Assembly: GCA_020073145.1 (NCBI GenBank)
Contig: JAIQFS010000032.1
Location: 1 to 61,002 of the forward strand
Source of the DNA: Terriglobia bacterium
GTDB taxonomy: Bacteria; Acidobacteriota; Terriglobia; Bryobacterales; Bryobacteraceae
Length of the DNA stretch: 61,002 nucleotides
Direction: 5' to 3'
Below are positions 42,688 through 50,793 of the stretch, piece after piece. Under the pieces are notes generated by a model, which saw only the letters and a program-made list of their open reading frames with translations, was not told the origin of the DNA and ran no database searches. Position 1 is the first letter of the stretch; the number at the start of each line of letters is the position of its first letter. The position numbers and the translations under genes are program-made.

Positions 42688-43985
42688 TTCAGTTCCCCGT
42701 TCCACCGGCCGGTCAGCGCCGCCTGGATGCAGTCCTCGGTAGTGCCGAACCAGGCCTCGACGTTCGCCATGGCCGGCAGGTAGTGCGTCTGCTTCGCGGA
42801 ATCGAGCGCCACCACCTTGGTCCCCTTAGGCACGGCCCGGCTGATGGCCGAGCAGGTATCGGTCATCACCAGGCCGCCGGCATCCTGAATCGCTTTGGTA
42901 TAGCCATTCCGGTCGGCCATGCCCTTGACGCTGCGCGACGTAAAGATCCACAGGTGGCAGCCGCTCCGGATCTTCTTGCCTGCAAGCAGGCGCGCCGCTT
43001 CCGCCATCTGTTCGATGGAATAGTGGGGGCATCCCAGCATCACGTAGTCGACGTTGGGATCGCGGCCCACGGAATTGAGGCGGTCGTAGATGGCGCGCCG
43101 CTCCGCCGGACCGTAGGGAATCGTCGCCGCAGGCCGGCTCGGCCCCATCGCCATCTCGAGCGTAGCCGCCTCGGGCGTCACGCCGACGATGTGATACATC
43201 TCCACGCCCCCCGAAGAAGCTGCGGCCGCGCCGAAGTGTTTATGCCGGATCAGATTCGACTGGCTGAGCGCCCCCGTGATCACAGGGATGTTTTCTTCGA
43301 CGGCGTACCCGATGAAATAACCGAGCATGCCCCAATCCAGGACGCTCTCGACCGGCACATGCACTTCGATGCGGTGCGTGCCGCGGCGGGACTCATCGCG
43401 GTGGAAGCCCCAATCGGGAATCTTGCCGGTGAGCGTGGCGGCGCTGGTGGATTCGCGGCCTTCGGTGTTGGTGCGCGCGCCGATCACGGAGTTGCAGAAC
43501 ACCACCGCCGACGATTCCATCCAGGCGCAGTGTTCGCCCTTCGCCGGCACGTTGCCGGCAAGATAAGGAGTGCAGGTCTTCAAAATTTGAATGCCGCGAG
43601 CGGCCACCTGCGCTTCGTCTTCCTGGAAGTGCTGATGCGCTTCTTCGCTCATCCCCAGTTCGGCCCAATTCTCCGGGTCCATTCCGCCCTGCAGATGGCA
43701 GCAGTAGGTGTTGGCCTTGGGGACGGACATGATCTGGTCCGCGTCCAGATCATACAGCGAATAAATCGCCTCATAGCCTCCGTTGCCGGCGTGCTGCTCG
43801 TAATACTTCTTCAGAAAGAGCGTGGACGACCCAGGCACACCCGCCACATTATTGGTATCGACGAACCGCTCCGCCCCCAGCGCCTCGCCGTAGCGGACCA
43901 GCAGTTCCATGGCCTTTTGAACGGCTTGCCCGCCTTTGCCATCCAGCATGGCTCTCTCGTCATCGGTCAGCCGCATTGCTACCAT
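42684..43985 (-). CDS. Aconitase-X catalytic (large) subunit
   Basis: 433 residues: MRLTDDERAMLDGKGGQAVQ, YGEALGAERFVDTNNVAGVP, NTYCCHLQGGMDPENWAELG, then a NADH-free dehydratase core with cysteines that bind a [2Fe-2S] cluster by family (GCPHYSIEQMAEAARLL, TDTCSAISRAVPKGTKV). By homology it forms a heterodimer with the small subunit and dehydrates a hydroxy acid; bacterial members act on cis-3-hydroxy-L-proline. It begins 76 bp after the FAD-dependent oxidoreductase, so the three probably form one catabolic unit. A second ATG 9 bp in (MRLTDD) is possible. Confidence 0.87.
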   Translation of the reverse strand: MVAMRLTDDERAMLDGKGGQAVQKAMELLVRYGEALGAERFVDTNNVAGVPGSSTLFLKKYYEQHAGNGGYEAIYSLYDLDADQIMSVPKANTYCCHLQGGMDPENWAELGMSEEAHQHFQEDEAQVAARGIQILKTCTPYLAGNVPAKGEHCAWMESSAVVFCNSVIGARTNTEGRESTSAATLTGKIPDWGFHRDESRRGTHRIEVHVPVESVLDWGMLGYFIGYAVEENIPVITGALSQSNLIRHKHFGAAAASSGGVEMYHIVGVTPEAATLEMAMGPSRPAATIPYGPAERRAIYDRLNSVGRDPNVDYVMLGCPHYSIEQMAEAARLLAGKKIRSGCHLWIFTSRSVKGMADRNGYTKAIQDAGGLVMTDTCSAISRAVPKGTKVVALDSAKQTHYLPAMANVEAWFGTTEDCIQAALTGRWNGELK

Positions 43986-44061
43986 TGTGCCCCAGCGAGG
44001 CGCGCAACGTCCGTGGCTCGGGTCATCGCATTCCGTGGCCTGCAGATTCGGGGTTGATCCG

Positions 44062-45357
44062 TCAGTCCTCGATGTTGGCTCGAATCCGCCGGCGGAGCGC
44101 CGCGGGGTCGATCTGATGCACGCTTCCGGTCCCCGCCAAGTCGAGGGCGTGCGCAGCCGCCGCGCCCATGGCGATGCACGGGCCCATCACGCGTACGCTC
44201 GAAAGCGCCGTCGCGTCGCCGTCGATGCAGCGCCCCGCCGCCACCAGGTTGTCCGCGCCGGGCGGCGTCAGACTGCCAAATGGAACGTAGTGAACGTGGT
44301 CTTCGGCGAACGGCTCCCACACATACCCCTCCGCGTGGTGATGCTGTTCCAGCGGCCAGGCCGTGCGCGCGATGGCGTCTGCAAACTTCACCCCCTGCCG
44401 GACTTCCTCGACCGTCAGGTGGTGGCTGCCCACGATCCAGCGAGTCTGGCGAATGCCCGGCAGGCCGTAGGCCCGTACGCTCGCTGCGCCGAACGCTTCC
44501 GGGAATTCGGATCTCAGAAACACCATCGTGCGGTCGGCCTGCTCTTTGCCCTCGATCCCCTTCTGGGAGGCGCCGAAGGGGTCGAGCGGGTTCTCCACGT
44601 GGGTCATGTTGACGATGGCGGTGTGCCCGCCCGGCAGGCTCATCGCAAACCCGTCGCGCCGGGTCATGCCGTAATGTTCGCCCCGGTCCCGGATGCGCGC
44701 CGAGATCTCCTCCCGGGTGGGCCGATGCGCGTCGTCGAAATTCTCGATCACCATCATCTGCGAGCCATAGATGACTCCTTCGGCCGGCTCGCGGCAGTCC
44801 AGGCCGGCTTGCCACACCAGGGCCGCATCTCCGGTCGCGTCGACAAAGCCGGCCGCCCGCACCACCACGTCGCCGTAACGCGTGGCCAACTCCAGTGCAG
44901 CCACACGCCGCCTTTCCAGATGAACGTGGCGCAGGATGGCTCCCACCAGCGGCGTGATCTTGAGCTCCAGGATCTTGCGCTCCACCCACCGCCCCAGGGC
45001 CACCTCGTTGTAGAAGGCGTTTGGAGAAACCCCGCCCATGCGCACTTCGAGATCGCCGGTGGAGCCGAGATCGCGCAAAAGGTCGTCGGCGATTCCGTGC
45101 GTGAGCTGCTTTCCGTTCGGCCCGTTGCCGAACAGGCCGACAATCATGCCGATGATCGAGTGGACCGCCTGGCCGCCGAGCGCTGGCAAACCGTCGATTA
45201 AGATAACGTTCCGGCCCAACCGCGCTCCCTCGATGGCGGCCGAAACCCCGGAAATGCCGGCGCCCACCACACACAAATCGGCTCGATGCTCCCGGAGAGC
45301 CGGGGCGTCGCGGCGCCGGACAACGCGGGTTTCGGGACGGAAGGCCTGGTTCTGCAT
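44062..45357 (-). CDS. FAD-dependent oxidoreductase (fumarate-reductase/FAD_oxidored type)
   Basis: 431 residues from the ATG at 45357; a GTG at 45402 is an alternative. The dinucleotide loop ADLCVVGAGISGVSAAIEGA opens the protein, followed by VILIDGLPALGGQAVHSIIG and LPGIRQTRWIVGSHHLTVEE, with the typical C-terminal AAGRCIDGDATALSSVRVMG and GPCIAMGAAAAHAL. Such proteins oxidise hydroxy or amino substrates. It is upstream of the aconitase-X pair on the same strand, so a role in the same catabolic route (for example on hydroxyproline-like compounds) is likely but unproven. GATAAT lies 24 nt before the start. Confidence 0.82.
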   Translation of the reverse strand: MQNQAFRPETRVVRRRDAPALREHRADLCVVGAGISGVSAAIEGARLGRNVILIDGLPALGGQAVHSIIGMIVGLFGNGPNGKQLTHGIADDLLRDLGSTGDLEVRMGGVSPNAFYNEVALGRWVERKILELKITPLVGAILRHVHLERRRVAALELATRYGDVVVRAAGFVDATGDAALVWQAGLDCREPAEGVIYGSQMMVIENFDDAHRPTREEISARIRDRGEHYGMTRRDGFAMSLPGGHTAIVNMTHVENPLDPFGASQKGIEGKEQADRTMVFLRSEFPEAFGAASVRAYGLPGIRQTRWIVGSHHLTVEEVRQGVKFADAIARTAWPLEQHHHAEGYVWEPFAEDHVHYVPFGSLTPPGADNLVAAGRCIDGDATALSSVRVMGPCIAMGAAAAHALDLAGTGSVHQIDPAALRRRIRANIED

Positions 45358-45754
45358 CGCGATGGAGCCGATTAGTCCTTGATTATCCGTCAAGCCTTGC
45401 ACGCCCGGCGAGCGACTACCCGCTCCGAGCCCCTTCGCCTGCCTCCCCAGAGTGCTCCGTCATCACAGAACTCGGGAAAAAGTACCGCACGCTCCGCCCG
45501 GTTTCGTACTGAGTTGCCTACTGGCGAGGTTCCGTGCGGCGGTTTGCCCGAGAAAGTCCCAGGTACCGTCCCAAGCATCTGTTTCCAGGACACTTATCTG
45601 AAGGACGGGGCGCCAGCAGGAATTCTCTGAACCGTACCCAACTTGTTGATCTATTGAGAAACTGGCATGCTTCACACAGGAGTCCAGCACGAACCGCTGG
45701 AGGGGTCCGCGGGGGACCTTCGTCCAGCCTTCAGACCGGCAGCCGGAGCATATA
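45358..45754. other. 397-bp divergent intergenic region between the FAD oxidoreductase and the RiPP operon
   Basis: Contains a GATAAT box on the minus strand at 45382-45387 for the oxidoreductase. The GGAG before the RiPP gene start is at about 45745-45748. I see no gene, repeat or hairpin with a T-run. The sequence has lower coding character than the flanks, and the RiPP promoter could not be assigned. Confidence 0.4.
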
Positions 45755-46063
45755 ATGTCGTCCCGATCGCTCATCTTCGATTCGTCGTCGACCGTGGTGG
45801 CCGCCCCAGACCAGGTTTCCTGTGACATTGGAAGCCAGATGGCCATTCTCCACTTGAAGAGCGGCATCTATTACGGGCTGGATGCGGTAGGAACGCGGGT
45901 CTGGGAACTGGTGCAAGAGCCCCGCCGGCTGGGCGACATCGAACACGTGCTGCTCTCCGAGTATGAAGTAGAACGGGGGCGCCTGGCCGTCGAACTCCGC
46001 GACCTGTGTCAGACGCTGGCGAAAGCGGGGCTGATTGAGATCAGCGATGCAACGCGTGGGTAA
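45755..46063 (+). CDS. PqqD-like RiPP recognition protein (lasso-type B1)
   Basis: 102 residues, GGAG 6 nt upstream. The PqqD-like winged-helix RRE shows MAILHLKSGIYYGLDAVGTR, VWELVQEPRRLGDIEHVLLS and VELRDLCQTLAKAGLIEISD. In lasso-peptide clusters, this protein (B1) binds the precursor's leader, docking the YxxP segment to its third beta strand. The stop overlaps the next gene (B2) by 17 bp. All five genes from here to 48746 run in the same direction with little or negative spacing, so they form one operon. Confidence 0.85.
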   Translation: MSSRSLIFDSSSTVVAAPDQVSCDIGSQMAILHLKSGIYYGLDAVGTRVWELVQEPRRLGDIEHVLLSEYEVERGRLAVELRDLCQTLAKAGLIEISDATRG

Positions 46064-46475
46064 ATTTCTGGCTCTCCATCCAGCGGACCGGCGCCTGCTG
46101 GCGAATGCCGCTCTGGCGGTCTCCGCGGCCCGGATTCGTCTGGCCGTGATGCCGTTCCGGGCCGGCAAAGGATACTCCTGCTCGCGCCACAGAAGCTCCA
46201 CGCTGACATCTTCGCCCGATCGCATTGCCTGGGCCGTCAACGTCGTGAGCCGCTATCTGGGAAACGTGACCTGCTTGGCGCGCGCGCTGGCCGCGCACGG
46301 TATGCTGGCCCGCCGGGGCTATTCCTCATGCGTCAGTATCGGCGTGGCCTCGAACCAGGAAGGCGGCCGGGAACTCGGTTTGATCGCTCATGCATGGCTT
46401 GAATTCGGAGGGCGCATTTTGCTGGGTGGCCCGGATATTACGGGCTATACCCTCCTGCTGAAGTGGGGCAACTAG
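46047..46475 (+). CDS. Lasso-peptide-type B2 leader protease (transglutaminase-like)
   Basis: 142 residues. The ATG at 46047 overlaps the B1 end by 17 bp. After two helices (LANAALAVSAARIRLAVMPF) the catalytic core shows Cys76 in GNVTCLARALAAHGMLARRG, His115 in IAHAWLEFGGRILLGG and Asp130 in GPDITGYTLL, the Cys-His-Asp arrangement of PF13471 B2 proteins. Family members cut the leader from the precursor. The usual order is B1-B2, as here. This protein is the clearest marker of a lasso-like locus. Confidence 0.85.
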   Translation: MQRVGKFLALHPADRRLLANAALAVSAARIRLAVMPFRAGKGYSCSRHRSSTLTSSPDRIAWAVNVVSRYLGNVTCLARALAAHGMLARRGYSSCVSIGVASNQEGGRELGLIAHAWLEFGGRILLGGPDITGYTLLLKWGN

Positions 46476-46521
46476 TGCGAAAGACTGAATCACGGCCGTT
46501 CGCGGCCGCGGAGGTTTTGAG

Positions 46522-46668
46522 ATGACAAACAACGATGACAATCGCGTGGCGCCAGCGGACCAGTCCGCGCCGCCCGCCCCCAAAAAGTCCTATCAGACGC
46601 CGGAAGTCGCGGTGCATGGACGGGTAGACGAAATCACTCAGATGCTGTTAGCCATCACCCACCACTAA
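46522..46668 (+). CDS. Lasso-like RiPP precursor peptide with non-canonical core
   Basis: 48 residues, GGAGG 8 nt before the ATG at 46522. The leader carries the lasso recognition pattern SYQTPEVAVHGRVDEIT: Tyr24, Pro27, Gly33 and Thr39, with Thr at the penultimate leader position. The remainder is only QMLLAITHH. A lasso core needs an N-terminal Gly (or Ala/Ser/Cys) and Asp/Glu at position 7-9, with at least about 13 residues; none is present. The product is therefore either an unusual linear peptide or a degenerate precursor. Thr46 is the only hydroxyl residue in the tail for the neighbouring kinase to phosphorylate. Confidence 0.72.
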   Translation: MTNNDDNRVAPADQSAPPAPKKSYQTPEVAVHGRVDEITQMLLAITHH

Positions 46669-46680
46669 GCGGGTAACGCC

Positions 46681-47613
46681 ATGCTGCCGGGTGAATTCGA
46701 ACTCTACGGCCAGCGGTTTCGATGGATGGAGCCGGACGCCGCGGGAACACCGCTGGAGGACAACTCCGTCGCGTTGACCCGCATCCGCCAGCCGATTCCC
46801 TCAGACGCCGTCGAGTGGTTGAGCCGCGGCGATGAAAGGATCCCCGGCTTCGGCAAGTTCGGCGATTGCTCGGTCTACCGTTTCGAAGGCGTGGCCGATT
46901 TTCTGTTTCCCGGCGACGGCCGATTCCTCAAGATGTTTCTCCATCCCGAAGCCGACCATGCGGCCCTGGAGTTCGCGCTGGAGCGCGGGGTCCTGCCTCG
47001 CATTCTGCACCTCCGCGGCACCACCTGCCTGCACGCCAGCGCGGTTGCCGTCGATGGCGGCGTGATCGCCTTTTGTGGCCACAGCGGCGCCGGCAAGTCC
47101 ACCCTGGCGGCGGCCTTGGTGTCTCGCGGATTCCCCTTGGTTTCCGATGACGTGCTGCCTCTGCGCGTGAGCCCGCGCGGCGATGAGGTGTGGGCCGGTC
47201 CGGGTTTGCCGGAGCTTCGGATCCATCCCGCCATGGCCAACCTGCTCGGCGTGGCCGCCCAGGTGGCCCCTCCGCTCCACGGACAGACCAAAGTGCGCTG
47301 GCAGCCCCGTCGCGCTCCATCCTCCCCCCTTCCCTTGCGTGCCATCTACCTGCTCGACGCGGGTTTGCGAGAACAGTCCTCCGCGCCCGCCTCCTTGTGG
47401 CCGCTGCCTCGTCACGCGGCCTTGATGGACCTCATCTCTCATTCCTTTTGGGTGCACCCCCGCGAGACCACGGCCCTCGGCAAGGACATGCTCTGCCTGG
47501 GCGGATTGCTACGCTCCGTGGAAGTTTCCCGTTTGGCTTTCGAATTGACGGAAGGCGGCTTTACGGCCGTAGAAACGCTGATCGCGTCGACGGTCAGGGC
47601 GGTCACCCAGTGA
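46681..47613 (+). CDS. HprK-like kinase of a lasso-type RiPP cluster
   Basis: 310 residues. The P-loop GHSGAGKST begins at residue 133, followed by SDD (155-157), and LHASAVAVDGG precedes it, as in HPr kinase/phosphorylase C-terminal domains. The HPr-binding N-terminal domain is replaced by about 110 residues of other sequence, as in lasso-peptide kinases that phosphorylate the C-terminal serine of paeninodin-type precursors. It begins 12 bp after the precursor gene. Here the precursor has no C-terminal serine, so the target is open. The next gene overlaps by 4 bp. Confidence 0.85.
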   Translation: MLPGEFELYGQRFRWMEPDAAGTPLEDNSVALTRIRQPIPSDAVEWLSRGDERIPGFGKFGDCSVYRFEGVADFLFPGDGRFLKMFLHPEADHAALEFALERGVLPRILHLRGTTCLHASAVAVDGGVIAFCGHSGAGKSTLAAALVSRGFPLVSDDVLPLRVSPRGDEVWAGPGLPELRIHPAMANLLGVAAQVAPPLHGQTKVRWQPRRAPSSPLPLRAIYLLDAGLREQSSAPASLWPLPRHAALMDLISHSFWVHPRETTALGKDMLCLGGLLRSVEVSRLAFELTEGGFTAVETLIASTVRAVTQ

Positions 47614-48746
47614 CCCGCGAAGGAACCGTCACGCGCGATACCGACCTACTCTTGCTCTGCGCTCACGGCAGGCCCGACTCCGCCGCCATTCGCAAACGGG
47701 TCCAGAAGGGAATCGACTGGTCTCGGTTTCTCTCTCTTGCGGAAACTCATCACCTGAGTTCGTTGTGCTACCGGCGCCTGGAAGACGCCTGCCCCGATCT
47801 GATTCCGCCAGACACCCTGCATGCTCTGCGCGAAAAGTTCCGGCGCAACGTGGCGCGCAACTTGTTCTTCGCTGGCGAACTCCACCGCATTCTGGCGCAC
47901 CTGGACTCGGCCGGCGTGACCGCCCTGGCTTTTAAGGGTCCCGTGCTGGCCTGGTGGCTGTATGACCACCCCGGCGTCCGCGAGTACGCGGACCTGGATC
48001 TGCTCGTGGACCAGCGCGATCTGAACCGCGCAATTGACGTGTTCGGCTCACTGGGCTTTTCCACGCATGCCGGAATGAACGATCAGGTCCTTCCCTCAAC
48101 CCACGAGATCTCCTTATATCGAACTTCGCCGCCGGCCGTGGTGGACCTCCACTGGGATCTCGCGCCTCCGGAAATGGGGCTGCTGCTCGACGCCCGGAAC
48201 ATGCTGCCCAGTGCGACCACGGTGCTCGTTGCCGGCCGGCCCACCCGTACCTTCGGCGCCGTCGACCAACTTCTATACTGCGCTTTCCATGGCGGCAAAC
48301 ACGGATGGAGGAACCTGGCGTGGCTCGCCGATCTATCCGCGCTCATGGAAACGCGCCAGCCGGATTGGCCGCGGGTGCTGGCGGAGGCTCGCCGCAAACA
48401 TCTGTCGCGGGCCCTGTTCGCCGGACTCCGTCTGGCTCACGACCTGCTAGGCACTCCCGTTCCCGCCGACATTCAGAGACTTCTGGACCGCGACCACGCT
48501 TCCGCCGCGATCGCCAAAAGGGCCCGTCTTCTCCTGTTGAACGGACCTGCCGCCCGATCGCTCTTTCCATCCGCACTCGGGAACCAGTTGAGCGTGACCG
48601 AGGGCGGCTTCCGAAAGATTCAATACCTCTGGCGCAAAGTCACCGAACCCACTACCGAGGACTGGAACCTGGCGCGCGGCACCCGGCCGTTCCGCCTGGC
48701 GCGGAAGTACGCTCGTCGTCTCGCCGCCGCGTGGTCATCCGTGTAA
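47610..48746 (+). CDS. Nucleotidyltransferase-family protein of the RiPP cluster (PF14907 type)
   Basis: 378 residues from a GTG at 47610 (GTGA overlap with the kinase). The Asp-containing nucleotidyltransferase motif appears as VTALAFKGPVLAWWLYDHPG then REYADLDLLVDQRDLNRAID, with VVDLHWDLAPPEMGL and FHGGKHGWRNLAWLADLSAL. This is the family regularly found beside HprK-like kinases in lasso-peptide loci and thought to modify the phosphorylated product. It is the last gene of the operon, with 240 bp before the next gene. Confidence 0.82.
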   Translation: MTREGTVTRDTDLLLLCAHGRPDSAAIRKRVQKGIDWSRFLSLAETHHLSSLCYRRLEDACPDLIPPDTLHALREKFRRNVARNLFFAGELHRILAHLDSAGVTALAFKGPVLAWWLYDHPGVREYADLDLLVDQRDLNRAIDVFGSLGFSTHAGMNDQVLPSTHEISLYRTSPPAVVDLHWDLAPPEMGLLLDARNMLPSATTVLVAGRPTRTFGAVDQLLYCAFHGGKHGWRNLAWLADLSALMETRQPDWPRVLAEARRKHLSRALFAGLRLAHDLLGTPVPADIQRLLDRDHASAAIAKRARLLLLNGPAARSLFPSALGNQLSVTEGGFRKIQYLWRKVTEPTTEDWNLARGTRPFRLARKYARRLAAAWSSV

Positions 48747-48970
48747 GCTGTCCCTCCTTCCGCCGCACATCGGAGCAGAATCAACCCCACTGGTCTCGGT
48801 GATGCGCCCGAAGAGTGATCGGCTGCACTCTTGCTTTGATGCCCCGAAGGAATCCCGCCTTGCTGCCCGGCGTGGCCTGCCACATCAGGCATCGTGGCGT
48901 CGACACGGTACCGGGAGTGCGGGCGAACCCATCGAAGCCCGACCGCCCTTCGTTCGGGGGCAAATAGGAG

Positions 48971-48976
48971 TAAACT
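48971..48976 (+). promoter_or_regulatory. -10-like hexamer upstream of the first VWFA-related gene
   Basis: TAAACT lies 10 nt before the ATG at 48987, after an AGGAG that is too far from the ATG to serve as its ribosome site. The spacing would give a leader of about 4 nt. Confidence 0.3.
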
Positions 48977-48986
48977 TGACGGCATT

Positions 48987-50780
48987 ATGTCTGCGCGCCG
49001 TCGCGGGATCACGCCGACTTTGGTGTTGAGCTTGTTGGCTGGGTTGCCGGCGGCAGGGCCAGGCCAGACACCCGCGCCTGCCCCGACAGCGCCTGCGACA
49101 TCCTCGCCATCTCCCGCGGTGCCCGCTACGGCCACCAATGCTCCCGAGATGACGACTCACGATGCGCCCGCCACCTTCACCGCGCGGGTCAACCTGGTCA
49201 TGGTGCCGGTGGTCGTGCGCGATGCCTCGGGACGCGCCATCGGCACGCTCCACCAGGAAGATTTCCAGTTGTTCGATAAAGGGAAGCCGCAGGTTATTCT
49301 GAAGTTCTCCCTGGAGAAGCCGGGCACTCCGAACATCACTGCGGAACCGGCGATCGACGAGGCCGGCGGGACACCGAAGGCCGGGCCGGCGGCGCCGCCG
49401 ATTCCCGAGCGCTTCGTGGCCTATCTGTTCGACGACATTCACTTGAGCGTCAGCGACCTGCTGCAGTCGCGCGTGGCGGCGGAGAAGCATCTGGCGGAGA
49501 TCGAACCGGCCACGCGCGCCGCCATCTTCACCACGTCCGGCCGTACCACGCTCGATTTCACCGATGACCGCGCCCAACTCCGGGAGACCCTGCGGCACAT
49601 TCAGCCGTGGACCAGCGCGGCGCTCACCTCCACCGACTGCCCGCAGGTCACCTATTACCAGGCAAATCTCATCCTGAACATGAACGACGACCAGGCCCTG
49701 AACACCGCCGTGAACGAGGCAATGGCTTGTATCCCGCCTCAACAGGACCAAAATGCCGCTCGCGCCATGGCCCAGGCGATGGCGCAGGCCGCTGCCCGCA
49801 ACGCGCTGAACGTGGGCGACCAGGAGACCCACGTCGCCATGACGGTGTTGCAGGACGCCGTGCGCCGCATTACCGCCGCGACCGGAAGCCGCAGCTTGAT
49901 CCTGGTTTCGCCCGGCTTCTTTCTGACCTTCGATCACCGCGAGGAAGAGACCGAGATCATGGACCGGGCCATCCGCGGCAACGTGATCATCAGCGCGCTG
50001 AACGCCCGCGGCGTGTTCAACCCCGGCCTCGAAGTCGATGCCAGCCAGAGTGAGCACGTTCCTGCCGCTGTGCTCAGCGCCAAATCGCAATATCAGACTG
50101 CCAGCGCCCTGGCGGACGAGGATATTCTGGCTGAACTGGCCTCCGCCACCGGCGGCACGTTCGTTCACAATACCAACGATCTCGTCGGGGGCCTCAAACA
50201 GGTAGCCGCGCAGCCGGAGTTCATCTATGTATTGGGATTCTCACCGCAGAACCTGAAGTTCGACGGCCGATATCATACCTTGAAGGTCTCGGTGAAGGTC
50301 CCCCGCGGATTGGGCCTGCAGGCGCGGCGCGGCTATTATGCGCCCAAACATGACGTCGATCCGGAGCAGGAAGCCAAAGAGGAGATCCGGGAGGCCATGT
50401 TCTCGCGCGATGAGATGCGCGACCTGCCGGCGGATTTGAATATGCAGTTCTTCAAGTCCAGCGACTACAACGCGCGGCTCTCCGTGGTGGCCCGGGTGGA
50501 CGTCCGGCATCTCCACTTTCGGAAGGCCGAGGACCGGAACGTGGACAATCTGACGATCACCTCGGGCGTCTTCGACCGGAATGGAAACTTCCTCCACGGG
50601 ACTCAAAAAGTGCTGGAGATGCGGTTGCGCGACCAGACCCTGGCCGGGCTGCCGGAGTCGGGTATCAGCGTACGGACCACCTTCGATCTGGCGCCCGGCG
50701 CCTACATGGTGAGGCTGGTGGTCCGGGACTCGGAAGGACAGGTAATGGCGGCACGGAACGGAACCGTGCGAATTCCATGA
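48987..50780 (+). CDS. Exported VWFA-related domain protein
   Basis: 597 residues, signal peptide TLVLSLLAGLPAAGPGQTPA, then a Pro/Ala-rich linker (APAPTAPATSSPSPAVPATA). The VWFA-related core begins with FTARVNLVMVPVVVRDASGR and EDFQLFDKGKPQ, goes through RFVAYLFDDIHLSVSDLLQS (a DxHxS-like metal site) and ends at FIYVLGFSPQNLKFDGRYHT, before a beta-rich C-terminal domain. Members of this family are abundant in Acidobacteriota and their role is unknown. It is 13 bp upstream of a second such gene, so the two form a tandem pair. Confidence 0.78.
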   Translation: MSARRRGITPTLVLSLLAGLPAAGPGQTPAPAPTAPATSSPSPAVPATATNAPEMTTHDAPATFTARVNLVMVPVVVRDASGRAIGTLHQEDFQLFDKGKPQVILKFSLEKPGTPNITAEPAIDEAGGTPKAGPAAPPIPERFVAYLFDDIHLSVSDLLQSRVAAEKHLAEIEPATRAAIFTTSGRTTLDFTDDRAQLRETLRHIQPWTSAALTSTDCPQVTYYQANLILNMNDDQALNTAVNEAMACIPPQQDQNAARAMAQAMAQAAARNALNVGDQETHVAMTVLQDAVRRITAATGSRSLILVSPGFFLTFDHREEETEIMDRAIRGNVIISALNARGVFNPGLEVDASQSEHVPAAVLSAKSQYQTASALADEDILAELASATGGTFVHNTNDLVGGLKQVAAQPEFIYVLGFSPQNLKFDGRYHTLKVSVKVPRGLGLQARRGYYAPKHDVDPEQEAKEEIREAMFSRDEMRDLPADLNMQFFKSSDYNARLSVVARVDVRHLHFRKAEDRNVDNLTITSGVFDRNGNFLHGTQKVLEMRLRDQTLAGLPESGISVRTTFDLAPGAYMVRLVVRDSEGQVMAARNGTVRIP

Positions 50781-50793
50781 GAGAGGTACGATT

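Noticed and set aside
45463-45867. A 134-codon minus-strand frame across the RiPP promoter region
   Set aside because: Overlaps the PqqD-like gene antisense and has no motif.
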